A DNA stretch of 64,000 bases, from NCBI RefSeq assembly GCF_011250645.1, contig NZ_JAANNO010000002.1, forward strand, positions 423,906 through 487,905, in the 5' to 3' direction. The position numbers were made by a program, and so were the translations under genes. Below, one piece after another: positions 53,347 to 62,465 of this stretch. Within the stretch, counting starts at the first letter, position 1, and each line of letters opens with the position of its first letter. Below the pieces are notes generated by a model. The model had not been told where the DNA came from and made no database searches. It was given only the letters and a program-made list of their open reading frames with translations. This DNA comes from Motilibacter aurantiacus (GTDB lineage: Bacteria; Actinomycetota; Actinomycetes; Motilibacterales; Motilibacteraceae).

Positions 53347-54615
53347 TCAGCGACGGCTGCGGGCGGTCGCCGAGTCCACCAGCTGCTGCGCGACGACCCG
53401 CACCCGCACGTTGCGCCGCTGGCTCACCTCGACCAGCGCGGCGAACGCCTCGTCGGCGGAGCAGCCGCGCTGGATCATGATGATGCCCTTGGCCTGGTCG
53501 ATGACCGCACGGCTCTCCAGCGCCTCCTGCAACTGGCGGGCGTGCGTGCGTGACTGCTCGGTCCGGCGCCTCGTCGTCAGCAGGGAGCCGACCGCCGTCG
53601 CGTACGCCCCGAGCAGCGGCGCGAGGCCCGCCAGGTGGGCCACGGGGCCCTCCGCGCACTCCTCGTCGGCGTAGACGGCGAGGCTGCCGACGACCGACGT
53701 CCCGTCATCGAAGGGCAGCGCGAGGACCGCCGCCGGCCGCGGGTCGGCCGAGAGGTGCCACCGTGGCCACCGACGGGCGGCGTCCGCGGCGACGGCGGAC
53801 CGCGCGGCCGCCTGCCGCAAGGCGTCCACTGCCGGCCCTTCGGCGAGCCGGGCCTGCTCGCGGTTGAGCCGTCGCGCCCACCCGGAGGAGGCGCCGAGCG
53901 CCGCGAGATCGCCCCTGCCGTCGAGGCCGGTGATCGTGACGTGGGCGGCCCCCGGGACGGCAGCGACCGCGATCTCGGCGATCCGCTGCCACGGGAGCCG
54001 CGCGGGGCCGGTGCTCTCGACGACCGGGACCGCTGCCAGGTCGGCGTACGCCGCGGCCACGGCGAGCACGTCCGGGGACTGCGGGGCCGGGGCCGGCTGA
54101 CCGGGGGCCGCCGGCAGGAGGACCCACTGCAGGGCAAGGCCCGTGGGCAGCTGGGTGACGCCGATCGCCGCCAGCACCTCGTGCGGCAGGCCCGCGCGGG
54201 GCGCGAGCTCGAGCCGTACCCGCCGGGACCCGCGGCCGGCCTCCGCCAGCTCGTGGAGCGCCGTCCGCAGCAGCGGCCGGTGACGCAGCGCGACGTACGC
54301 CGGCAACGGCTTGCTGGTGGCGTGCTCAGCGCGCAGCCCGAGCAGCTCGAGCGCTTCGGCGTTCACCTGCAGGATGCCGCCCACGCGGTCGGTCAGGACG
54401 GCCGCCACCGGCAGCCCGTCCATTGGCCAGCCCGGCTGCGGCGACGGCTCGGCGACCGGGCCCGCCGACTGCTCGAGCAGGGCGCGGAGCTCCTCCTCGC
54501 ACGTCCCGAGCTCGGCGGCGAGGGCCTCGTCCGCCGGCAGCCTGCCCCGGCGGAGCGAGCCGAGCCGGCGCTCGAGCTCCACGAGCCCGTCGCCGCGGTG
54601 CGGCGCCGTGGTCAT
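53347..54615 (-). CDS. PAS-GAF-ANTAR RNA-binding antiterminator
   Basis: 422 residues. A PAS domain (about 65-190; VAAVLTDRVGGILQVNAEALELLG), a GAF-like sensory domain (about 230-335) and an ANTAR domain (about 350-415; SRAVIDQAKGIIMIQRGCSADEAFAALVEVSQRRN with the conserved Ala/Lys pattern). ANTAR proteins bind tandem hairpins in nascent RNA and prevent termination. ATG 54615 overlaps the stop of the upstream 91-residue protein by ATGA. The signal it senses is unknown. It is convergent with cheR, 18 bp from its stop. Confidence 0.9.
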   Translation of the reverse strand: MTTAPHRGDGLVELERRLGSLRRGRLPADEALAAELGTCEEELRALLEQSAGPVAEPSPQPGWPMDGLPVAAVLTDRVGGILQVNAEALELLGLRAEHATSKPLPAYVALRHRPLLRTALHELAEAGRGSRRVRLELAPRAGLPHEVLAAIGVTQLPTGLALQWVLLPAAPGQPAPAPQSPDVLAVAAAYADLAAVPVVESTGPARLPWQRIAEIAVAAVPGAAHVTITGLDGRGDLAALGASSGWARRLNREQARLAEGPAVDALRQAAARSAVAADAARRWPRWHLSADPRPAAVLALPFDDGTSVVGSLAVYADEECAEGPVAHLAGLAPLLGAYATAVGSLLTTRRRTEQSRTHARQLQEALESRAVIDQAKGIIMIQRGCSADEAFAALVEVSQRRNVRVRVVAQQLVDSATARSRR

Positions 54616-54887
54616 GAGCCCCGCTGGCTGCGGCTGCGGGCCGCCGGCTGCGTCGGCGGGGCGGCCGGCCCGGGCGGCTGCTCCTCGACCACGAGCCGGA
54701 CGCAGGCGTGGCCGGCGAGGTCGTGACGGGCCAGGAACCCGGTCACGGCCTCGTGCCGGGCCTCCCAGGTGTTGCCGGCGAGGACGACCGGCTCCACGTC
54801 CGTGACGGCCGAGCCGTCGGGCAGCTGGCCCCACACGTAGCGGCGGACCGGCTCGGGCGCCGGCCGCGACCGGAGGGCGAAGCTCAT
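54612..54887 (-). CDS. Unknown 91-residue protein
   Basis: A small soluble protein I do not recognise: MSFALRSRPAPEPVRRYVWG, LPDGSAVTDVEPVVLAGNTW, then EARHEAVTGFLARHDLAG and a Pro/Ala-rich tail. It is beta-strand rich in the first half. It overlaps both neighbours by 4 bp (ATGA), so the three genes of this unit are tightly coupled in translation. Its place next to an ANTAR protein suggests a signalling role, by inference only. Confidence 0.6.
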   Translation of the reverse strand: MSFALRSRPAPEPVRRYVWGQLPDGSAVTDVEPVVLAGNTWEARHEAVTGFLARHDLAGHACVRLVVEEQPPGPAAPPTQPAARSRSQRGS

Positions 54888-55228
54888 GTCAGGGCTCCCG
54901 TCCGCAGGTCGGCGATGAGCTCGTCCAGCTCGAGCGAGGCGCAGGCGGTGACGCCGGGCGGGCCGTACGCGGACAGGAGCCGCGCGAGGTCGGCGCGCGC
55001 CCGGAGCACCTCGTCACAGGCGTCCAGCACCAACGCGTGAGGCGTGCGTCCAGCGGCGGCACGTAGCTCTGCCTCGGCCTGGGCGAGGGCCACCCGGGCC
55101 CGCTCCAGCCGGAGCGCGGCCGCCGACACCACGTCGCCCGCCGGGCGTGCGATCCCCAGGCGCTCGCTCTGGGCGGGCGCGGTGTCACGATCCGGGAACG
55201 TGTGGGCGATGCTCGACTGGGTTGTCAT
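54884..55228 (-). CDS. Unknown 114-residue helical protein
   Basis: The protein starts MTTQSSIAHTFPDRDTAPAQ and is then almost entirely alpha-helical, with AALRLERARVALAQAEAELR and a short C-terminal Asp/Glu-rich segment (LELDELIADLRTGALT), a likely coiled coil. ATG 55228 has GGAG seven bases upstream. It is first in the three-gene unit ending with the ANTAR gene. I cannot assign a family. Confidence 0.6.
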   Translation of the reverse strand: MTTQSSIAHTFPDRDTAPAQSERLGIARPAGDVVSAAALRLERARVALAQAEAELRAAAGRTPHALVLDACDEVLRARADLARLLSAYGPPGVTACASLELDELIADLRTGALT

Positions 55229-55450
55229 CCGCGGCTCCTCGAAATCCCACGGCCTCAAGCGAGTGCGCGTCCTTGGACAGCTCGCCGATCAGCGCCGCAG
55301 AACCCCTCTTCTGGAGCCCTTCGACCACCCGCCCGCACACGTTCTGAACGGACAGGCGCGGCCACCCTACCCGGCACCGGGACCCTGTACCAGGGGTGTG
55401 GCCGCACCCGGCCTGCCTGCTTTGTCGAGGCCCGTGGGCGGCCCGGCGCA

Positions 55451-56644
55451 TCAGGGCTGCAGCACGACCTTGACGCAGTTGTCCTCCTTCTTCTGGAACA
55501 TCTCGTAGCCGCGCGGAGCGTCCGCGAGCGGCAGCAGGTGCGTCGCGAAGTCCTCCGTGCCGAGCGGGTCGGCGTCGTCGACCACCAGCGGGAGGATGTC
55601 CGGCACCCAGCGCTTGACGTGGGCCTGGCCCATGCGCAGCTGCACCCCCCGGTCGAACATCTCCATCATGGGCAGCGGCTCGACCTCACCGCCGTAGACG
55701 CCGGAGACGGAGACGGTCCCGCCGCGGCGTACCCCCTTGAGGGCGGTCAGCAGGGCGTCGATCCGGTCGACCCCCGCCTTGTCGATGAGCGGCTTCGCGA
55801 CGGCGTCGGGCAGCAGGCCGGCCGCGGTCTGGGCCGCCTTGGCCGCCGTCGAGCTCGCGCCCCCGTGCGCCTCCATCCCGACCGCCTCCACGACGGAGTC
55901 CGGCCCGCGCCCGTCGACCAGCTCGATCAGGGTGGACGCCACGTCGTCGACGCTCGAGATGTCCAGCGGCTCCGCGCCGTACTTCGCCGCCATCGCGAGC
56001 CGCTCGGGGACGAGGTCGACGCCGATCACGCGCTCGACCCCGAGGTGCTTGGCGACGCGGACGGCCATCTGCCCGATGGGCCCGAGGCCGAGGACGGCGA
56101 GCGAGCCGCCGGCGGGAACGTCGGCGTACTGCACCGCCTGCCAGGCGGTGGGCAGGACGTCGGACAGGTAGAGGAAGCGCTGGTCGGTCGGGCCCTCGGG
56201 CACCTTGATCGGCCCGAACTGCGCCTGCGGCACGCGGAGGTACTCCGCCTGGCCGCCCGGGACCTGTCCGTAGAGCTCGGTGTAGCCGAAGAGCGAGGCG
56301 CCCTTGCCGAACTGGCGCACCTGGGTCGTCTCGCACTGGGCGAAGAGGCCGCGCGAGCACATCCAGCAGTGGCCGCAGGAGATGTTGAACGGCACGACCA
56401 CGCGGTCGCCGGGCTTGATGTGGGTGACCTCCGGGCCGACCGCCTCCACGATCCCCATGGGCTCGTGGCCCAGGACGTCGCCGTCGTGCATGTACGGCCC
56501 GAGCACCTCGTAGAGGTGCAGGTCCGACCCGCAGATGGCGGTCGAGGTGATGCGGACGATCGCGTCCGTCGGATCGACGATCGTCGGGTCCGGCACCTCG
56601 TCCACCCGCACGTCCCGCTTGCCGTGCCACACGAGCGCCTTCAT
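55451..56644 (-). CDS. Zinc-dependent alcohol dehydrogenase (MDR superfamily)
   Basis: The 397-residue medium-chain dehydrogenase has the catalytic zinc ligands in AICGSDLHLYEVLGPYMHDG and GHEPMGIV, structural-zinc cysteines in CGHCWMCSRGLFAQC, and the NAD-binding GLGPIGQMAVRVAKHLG. The inserted GGQAEYLRVPQA and the absence of the ADH short form resemble glutathione-independent formaldehyde dehydrogenase/threonine-dehydrogenase-like members. Substrate is unknown. ATG 56644 with GGAGGAG five bases upstream. It is divergent from the sugar isomerase gene, with a palindromic operator candidate between them. Confidence 0.9.
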   Translation of the reverse strand: MKALVWHGKRDVRVDEVPDPTIVDPTDAIVRITSTAICGSDLHLYEVLGPYMHDGDVLGHEPMGIVEAVGPEVTHIKPGDRVVVPFNISCGHCWMCSRGLFAQCETTQVRQFGKGASLFGYTELYGQVPGGQAEYLRVPQAQFGPIKVPEGPTDQRFLYLSDVLPTAWQAVQYADVPAGGSLAVLGLGPIGQMAVRVAKHLGVERVIGVDLVPERLAMAAKYGAEPLDISSVDDVASTLIELVDGRGPDSVVEAVGMEAHGGASSTAAKAAQTAAGLLPDAVAKPLIDKAGVDRIDALLTALKGVRRGGTVSVSGVYGGEVEPLPMMEMFDRGVQLRMGQAHVKRWVPDILPLVVDDADPLGTEDFATHLLPLADAPRGYEMFQKKEDNCVKVVLQP

Positions 56645-56759
56645 CTGGCTCCTCCAGTCCTCAGCCGTGACCTGCCCCTCTCGCCCTACCCGCGGCGCGT
56701 TGGCCGGAACGTCCGCAGGTCGTTGCCGGGACAGGCCGCCTCGCCTACGCTTCCTCGCG

Positions 56760-56775
56760 CTGACACCGTTGTCAG
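56760..56775. promoter_or_regulatory. Operator-like inverted repeat in the ADH/isomerase spacer
   Basis: CTGACA-CCGT-TGTCAG (56760-56775), perfect 6-bp arms in the 213-bp spacer. A second weak repeat, GACTG...CAGTC, lies about 58 bp further on. The pair could be a shared operator for the two divergent genes; no regulator gene is next to it. Confidence 0.45.
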
Positions 56776-56857
56776 GAGCAAGCGGGCGGACGCTCGCCGC
56801 CGACCGCGCTCCGGGAGCGACTGACAGAGTGGCAGTCGGCTGCAGAGAGGAATCCCG

Positions 56858-58099
56858 ATGACCTGGACCGCGCTGCCGTCCCACCTCGCCTGGCTCGACG
56901 AGGAGGGGCGCCGCCTCCTCGCCTTCGCGGAGGCGTCCCGGCACCCGGCCGGTGGGTTCGCGTGGCTCGACAACGCCGGCAAGCCGGAGCTCCACCGCCC
57001 GGTCGAGACGTGGATCACCGCGCGCATGACCCACGTCTTCGCCCTGGCACACCTGCGCGGCCTGCCCGGGGCCGGCGACTGCGCAGACGCCGGCGTTGCC
57101 GCCCTCTGCGGCCTGCTGCGCGACGCCGAGCACGGCGGGTGGCACTCCGCCGTCTGGCCGGACGGGCGTCCCGCCGGCACGGCCAAGGAGGCGTACGTCC
57201 ATTCCTTCGTGGTGCTGGCGGCCGCCAGCGCAGCAGCCGCAGGCCGGGCAGGAGCGCAGCAGCTCCTGTCCGAAGCGCTCGAGGTGATGGGGCGCAGCTT
57301 CTGGGACGAGCAGGCGGGCCGGTGCGTGGAGGCGTGGGACGCGTCGTGGGAGCAGTTGGACGCGTACCGCGGCGCCAACAGCAACATGCACGCGGTCGAG
57401 TGCTTCCTCGCGGCCGCCGACGTGACCGGCGAGGGGGTGTGGCGCCGGCGCGCGCTGTCGATCGCCGGGCACCTCGTCCACGGCGCCGCCCGGGCGCACC
57501 GGTGGCGGCTGCCCGAGCACTTCGACGCCGACTGGCAGCCGGTGCTGGACTACAACGTCGACTCGCCCGCGGACCAGTTCCGGCCGTACGGCTCGACCGT
57601 GGGCCACTGGCTCGAGTGGTCACGCCTGCTGCTCAACCTCGAGGCCGCGCTGCAGCGGGCGGGCGAGCCCGTCCCCGGGTGGCTGCTGGAGGACGCCGTC
57701 GCGCTGTTCGACGCCGCGGTCGAGGTCGGATGGCAGCCCGGTGGGGCGCCCGGCTTCGTCTACACCGTGGACTGGGACGACCGGCCCGTCGTCCGGGCGC
57801 GCATGCACTGGGTCCTGGCGGAGGCCATCGGCGCGGCGGCGACCCTGCTGGCCCGCACGGGCCAGGCCCGCTACGAGCAGTGGTACCGCACCTGGTGGGA
57901 CACCGCGGCGTGCTCGTTCCTCGACCGGGAGCACGGCAGCTGGCACCACGAGCTCGACAGCGACAACCTGCCGGCCGCGACGGTGTGGGACGGCAAGCCC
58001 GACGTCTACCACGCCTACCAGGCGACGCTGCTCCCCCAGCTGCCGGCGGCGCCGACCCTGGCCGTGGCGCTGCGGGACCTGGCGGGCACGACGGGCTGA
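56858..58099 (+). CDS. AGE-family sugar isomerase (YihS-like)
   Basis: The 413-residue (alpha/alpha)6-barrel aldose-ketose isomerase aligns by eye with E. coli YihS, the sulfoquinovose isomerase, over its whole length: LWITARMTHV-like text early, YRGANSNMHAVECFLAAADV, HFDADWQPVLDYNVDSPADQFRPYGSTVGHW, GFVYTVDWDDRPVV, YEQWYRTWWD and SWHHELDSDNLPAATVWDGK. Conserved His residues of the family lie in NSNMHAVE and the late PDVYHAY. YihS also isomerises mannose, fructose and glucose, so the substrate could be an ordinary hexose; no other sulfoquinovose genes are here. ATG 56858 with GAGAGGAA ribosome site. Confidence 0.85.
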   Translation: MTWTALPSHLAWLDEEGRRLLAFAEASRHPAGGFAWLDNAGKPELHRPVETWITARMTHVFALAHLRGLPGAGDCADAGVAALCGLLRDAEHGGWHSAVWPDGRPAGTAKEAYVHSFVVLAAASAAAAGRAGAQQLLSEALEVMGRSFWDEQAGRCVEAWDASWEQLDAYRGANSNMHAVECFLAAADVTGEGVWRRRALSIAGHLVHGAARAHRWRLPEHFDADWQPVLDYNVDSPADQFRPYGSTVGHWLEWSRLLLNLEAALQRAGEPVPGWLLEDAVALFDAAVEVGWQPGGAPGFVYTVDWDDRPVVRARMHWVLAEAIGAAATLLARTGQARYEQWYRTWWDTAACSFLDREHGSWHHELDSDNLPAATVWDGKPDVYHAYQATLLPQLPAAPTLAVALRDLAGTTG

Positions 58100-58137
58100 C
58101 CGCGCGACGGGCGGGCCGGCACGACACACTGGCCTGC

Positions 58138-58809
58138 ATGACACGAGCCCGCCCGGCGGCCGGTGGCGGCCGGTGGGTCACCGTCGAGGTGGGCCGGCTC
58201 GCCCGGTGGCTCGACGGGTTCGAGGAGCGGCACGGCCCCGTGCTCGTGAGCGGGGACGGGCAGCAGGTGCGGGTGGCCGGAGCGGACGGCGCCACGGCGA
58301 CCTGCGAAGTCCCCTTCCCTCCTCTCGCGGTGGACGGGGAGGACGCCCGCGCCGCCCTGGTCGAGCACGCCCTGCGCCCGCGCCGGGTGGGGGTGCTGCT
58401 GGCCCGGCTCGGGGGGTACGCCGTGGGCGTGGCCGACGGCCCGCAGGTCCTCGCCGTCAAGGCGGGCCAGCGTCACGTCCAGGGCCGTACGGCCGCCGGC
58501 GGCTGGTCGCAGCAGCGGTTCGCCCGGCGCCGGGAGGGGCAGGCGCGGGTGGCCTACACGGCCGCTGCCGACGCCGCCGTGCAGGTCCTGCTGCCGGAGG
58601 CGGGACGTCTCGAGGGCGTGGTGTGCGGAGGCGACCGCCGTGCTGTCGACGCGGTGCTCGCCGACGTGCGGCTCGCTCCCCTCCGCTCCCTGGTGACCGG
58701 CCCGTTCCTCGACGTCCCGGACCCGAAGCGGCGCGTGCTCGAGGAGTCGGTCGGCACGGTCCGCTCGGTTCGGGTCCGGGTCGAGGACCCGCCCGCCCTC
58801 GTGGGCTAG
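58138..58809 (+). CDS. acVLRF1 family peptidyl-tRNA hydrolase
   Basis: The 223-residue actinobacterial Vms1-like release factor 1 rescues stalled 50S-peptidyl-tRNA complexes by cutting the tRNA. The loop AAGGWSQQRFARRREGQARV (about residues 119-138) has the GGW-S-Q-Q pattern whose glutamine is the catalytic GGQ-like residue. The rest includes VGVLLARLGGYAVGVADGP and an eRF1-domain-3-like C-terminus (GRLEGVVCGGDRRAVDAVLADVRL). It is 38 bp after the isomerase gene, probably cotranscribed only by neighbourhood. Stop codons overlap with the convergent secreted-protein gene. Confidence 0.85.
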   Translation: MTRARPAAGGGRWVTVEVGRLARWLDGFEERHGPVLVSGDGQQVRVAGADGATATCEVPFPPLAVDGEDARAALVEHALRPRRVGVLLARLGGYAVGVADGPQVLAVKAGQRHVQGRTAAGGWSQQRFARRREGQARVAYTAAADAAVQVLLPEAGRLEGVVCGGDRRAVDAVLADVRLAPLRSLVTGPFLDVPDPKRRVLEESVGTVRSVRVRVEDPPALVG

Positions 58810-59192
58810 CAGCAGATCTTCGTGCTGCTCGGCGTCGCGCCGGCGCCGTTGTGGGCCACGACGCGGAAGTACTGCCCGAGCTTGGCGCTGCTCGAGCGGA
58901 GCGTTGCCTGGCTTCCCGTGCCTGCCATCGCCGAGCGCCAGGCACCCTCCACCGGAGCCCACGACGCGCCGTGGCTCAGGCTGGTCTCGAGCCGGAACCC
59001 GTCCTCGTTGTCCGAGTTGTCGGTGAACCAGAGCGTGAACGAGGAAGAGACGGTCTGGTTGTGCACGAGAGGAGCGGCCGGAGCGACGCCGTAGTCCGGG
59101 TCGGCGAGGGCCGAGGACACGGACAACGGCGAGAGCAACAGGCCACCGGCGGCGAGCGTGACAGAACCCGCTCGGCGAAGGGCAGACGTCAT
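58806..59192 (-). CDS. Small secreted fibronectin-III-like protein
   Basis: The 128 residues begin with a signal peptide (GSVTLAAGGLLLSPLSVSSALA, cleavage near residue 30) and one beta-sandwich resembling an FnIII module: PLVHNQTVSSSFTLWFTDNSDNEDGFRLE...WRSAMAGTGSQATLRSSSAKLGQYFRVVAHN. It ends ...SSTKICC, an unusual terminal Cys-Cys. Function unknown; such proteins may bind wall or matrix. ATG 59192 has an AGGGGG ribosome site. Confidence 0.7.
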   Translation of the reverse strand: MTSALRRAGSVTLAAGGLLLSPLSVSSALADPDYGVAPAAPLVHNQTVSSSFTLWFTDNSDNEDGFRLETSLSHGASWAPVEGAWRSAMAGTGSQATLRSSSAKLGQYFRVVAHNGAGATPSSTKICC

Positions 59193-59416
59193 CGAAAACC
59201 CCCTGAGGACCGGAACTCGCGACGGCGGAGGGCCACTTCCTCCCGGCCGAGCCGGCGTTCCGGACGGCGGGGCCTGTGGCACCCGGACGGGTGGGGACTT
59301 CCCCTGCTGCCCGAGTTCCAATCCCGCACGTTCGCGGTCACCCCGGTAGTTGGCAGCGAGGGGCAGGGGAAGCAGAATTCCGCCCAGCAGCAGCCCTGAG
59401 CTAGGAGGCTCTCCCG

Positions 59417-61057
<1,641 letters not shown>

Positions 61058-61063
61058 CGGCGC

Positions 61064-62362
61064 GTGGCCGACGACCTGCTCGCCCGGCACAGGTCAGTCC
61101 TGCCGGCGTGGCTCTCGCTCTACTACGAGGACCCGCTCGAGATCGTGTCGGGCTCGGGCAACCGGGTCACCGACGCCGGTGGGCGGACGTACCTCGACTT
61201 CTTCGCCGGCATCCTCACGAACTCGCTCGGCTACGGCCTGCCCGAGCTGCGCGAGGCCGTCCTCGAGCAGGTCGGGCGGGGCGTCGTCCACACCTCGACG
61301 CTCTACCTGCTGCGCTCGCAGGTCGAGCTGGCCGAGAAGATCGCCCGGCTCTCCGGCATCCCGGACGCCAAGGTCTTCTTCACCAACTCGGGGACCGAGG
61401 CCAACGAGGCCGCGTTGCTGCTGGCCACGACGTACCGGCGCAGCAACCAGATCCTCGCGCTGCGCAGCGGCTACCACGGGCGCGCGTTCGCCACGACGGG
61501 CGTCACCGGCAACCGGTCCTGGTCCGCGACGAGCTTCTCCCCGTTCCAGGTGACCTACCTGCACGGGGGGTACCGCTTCCGCAGCCCCTTCCGGCACCTG
61601 GACGACGAGGCGTACGTCGCGGCGTGCGTCGCCGACCTGCGCGAGCTGCTCGCGGTCGCGACCGCGGGCGACGTGGCCTGCCTCATCGCCGAGCCGATCC
61701 AGGGCGTCGGCGGCTTCGCGGTGCCGCCGGACCGGCTGCTGGCGGCGTACAAGGAGGTGCTGGACGAGACCGGCACGCTCTTCGTGTCCGACGAGGTGCA
61801 GACCGCGTGGGGCCGCACCGGCGAGCACTTCTGGGGGATCTCCGCTTCCGGGGTCGTCCCCGACGCGATGACGTTCGCCAAGGGGCTGGCCGGAGGCTGG
61901 GCCATCGGCGGCGTCGTGGCGCGGGCCGACGTCATGGACTGCATCGAGAGCAACTCCATCTCGACCTTCGGCGGCAACCCCGTCGCCACCACAGCCGCCA
62001 ACGCCGTGCTCGACTATGTCCTCTCCCACGACCTGCAGGCCAACGCCGCGAAGCTCGGCGCCCGGCTGCACGAGGGGCTCGGGGACGTCGCGGCGCGCTG
62101 CGCGAGCATCGCAGAGGTACGCGGGCGGGGGCTCATGGTCGGGGTGGAGCTGGTCGGCCCCGACGGCTACACCCCCGACCCGGCCGCGGCCGCCCTGGCG
62201 CTCGAACGGGCGCGCGCGGCGGGGCTGCTCATCGGCAAGGGCGGGCTGTACGGCAACGTGCTGCGCGTCGCCCCGCCGCTGACGCTGACGGAGGCCGAGG
62301 CCGAGGAGGGGCTGGGCATCCTGGCCGACGTGCTGGAGACGGTGGACCGGGACACGCGCTGA
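61064..62362 (+). CDS. Class III PLP-dependent aminotransferase (AGXT2/OAT-like)
   Basis: 432 residues. The class III signature runs YLDFFAGILTNSLGYGLPEL, TNSGTEANEAALLLATTY, SGYHGRAFATTGVTGN, LIAEPIQGVGGFAVPP, VSDEVQTAWGRTGEHFWG and the PLP lysine in DAMTFAKGLAGGWAIGGVVA. Resembles alanine-glyoxylate or beta-alanine transaminases used in pyrimidine/hydantoin catabolism. The exact amino donor is unknown. GTG 61064 starts it 6 bp after pgm, but no catabolic partners are adjacent. Followed by a palindromic repeat. Confidence 0.88.
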   Translation: MADDLLARHRSVLPAWLSLYYEDPLEIVSGSGNRVTDAGGRTYLDFFAGILTNSLGYGLPELREAVLEQVGRGVVHTSTLYLLRSQVELAEKIARLSGIPDAKVFFTNSGTEANEAALLLATTYRRSNQILALRSGYHGRAFATTGVTGNRSWSATSFSPFQVTYLHGGYRFRSPFRHLDDEAYVAACVADLRELLAVATAGDVACLIAEPIQGVGGFAVPPDRLLAAYKEVLDETGTLFVSDEVQTAWGRTGEHFWGISASGVVPDAMTFAKGLAGGWAIGGVVARADVMDCIESNSISTFGGNPVATTAANAVLDYVLSHDLQANAAKLGARLHEGLGDVAARCASIAEVRGRGLMVGVELVGPDGYTPDPAAAALALERARAAGLLIGKGGLYGNVLRVAPPLTLTEAEAEEGLGILADVLETVDRDTR

Positions 62363-62384
62363 CCCAGCGCCCCCCGCCCCTCCC

Positions 62385-62465
62385 CGCGCTGATCATGCAC
62401 GTATGGCGAGTTGCCCACGGCGTCCGAGGCTGTGGACAACTCGCCACCTGCGCATGATCAGCGCG
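62385..62465. repeat. Large imperfect palindrome with two DnaA-box-like sequences
   Basis: Two 37-bp arms (62385-62421 and 62429-62465) around a 7-base loop match at about 31 of 37 positions. The outer arms begin CGCGCTGATCATGC and its mirror. The right arm holds TGTGGACAA (62431-62439), which on the minus strand is the consensus actinobacterial DnaA box TTGTCCACA; the left arm has the mirror near-match TTGCCCACG (62411-62419). The right arm runs into the final codons of the hydrolase gene and supplies its stop. The 62 kb convergent gap is otherwise empty, so it can also act as a terminator. A dispersed-repeat origin is likely. Confidence 0.85.

Noticed and set aside
62385..62465. Replication origin
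   Set aside because: Only two DnaA-box-like sequences, no AT-rich unwinding region and no dnaA, dnaN or parAB nearby.
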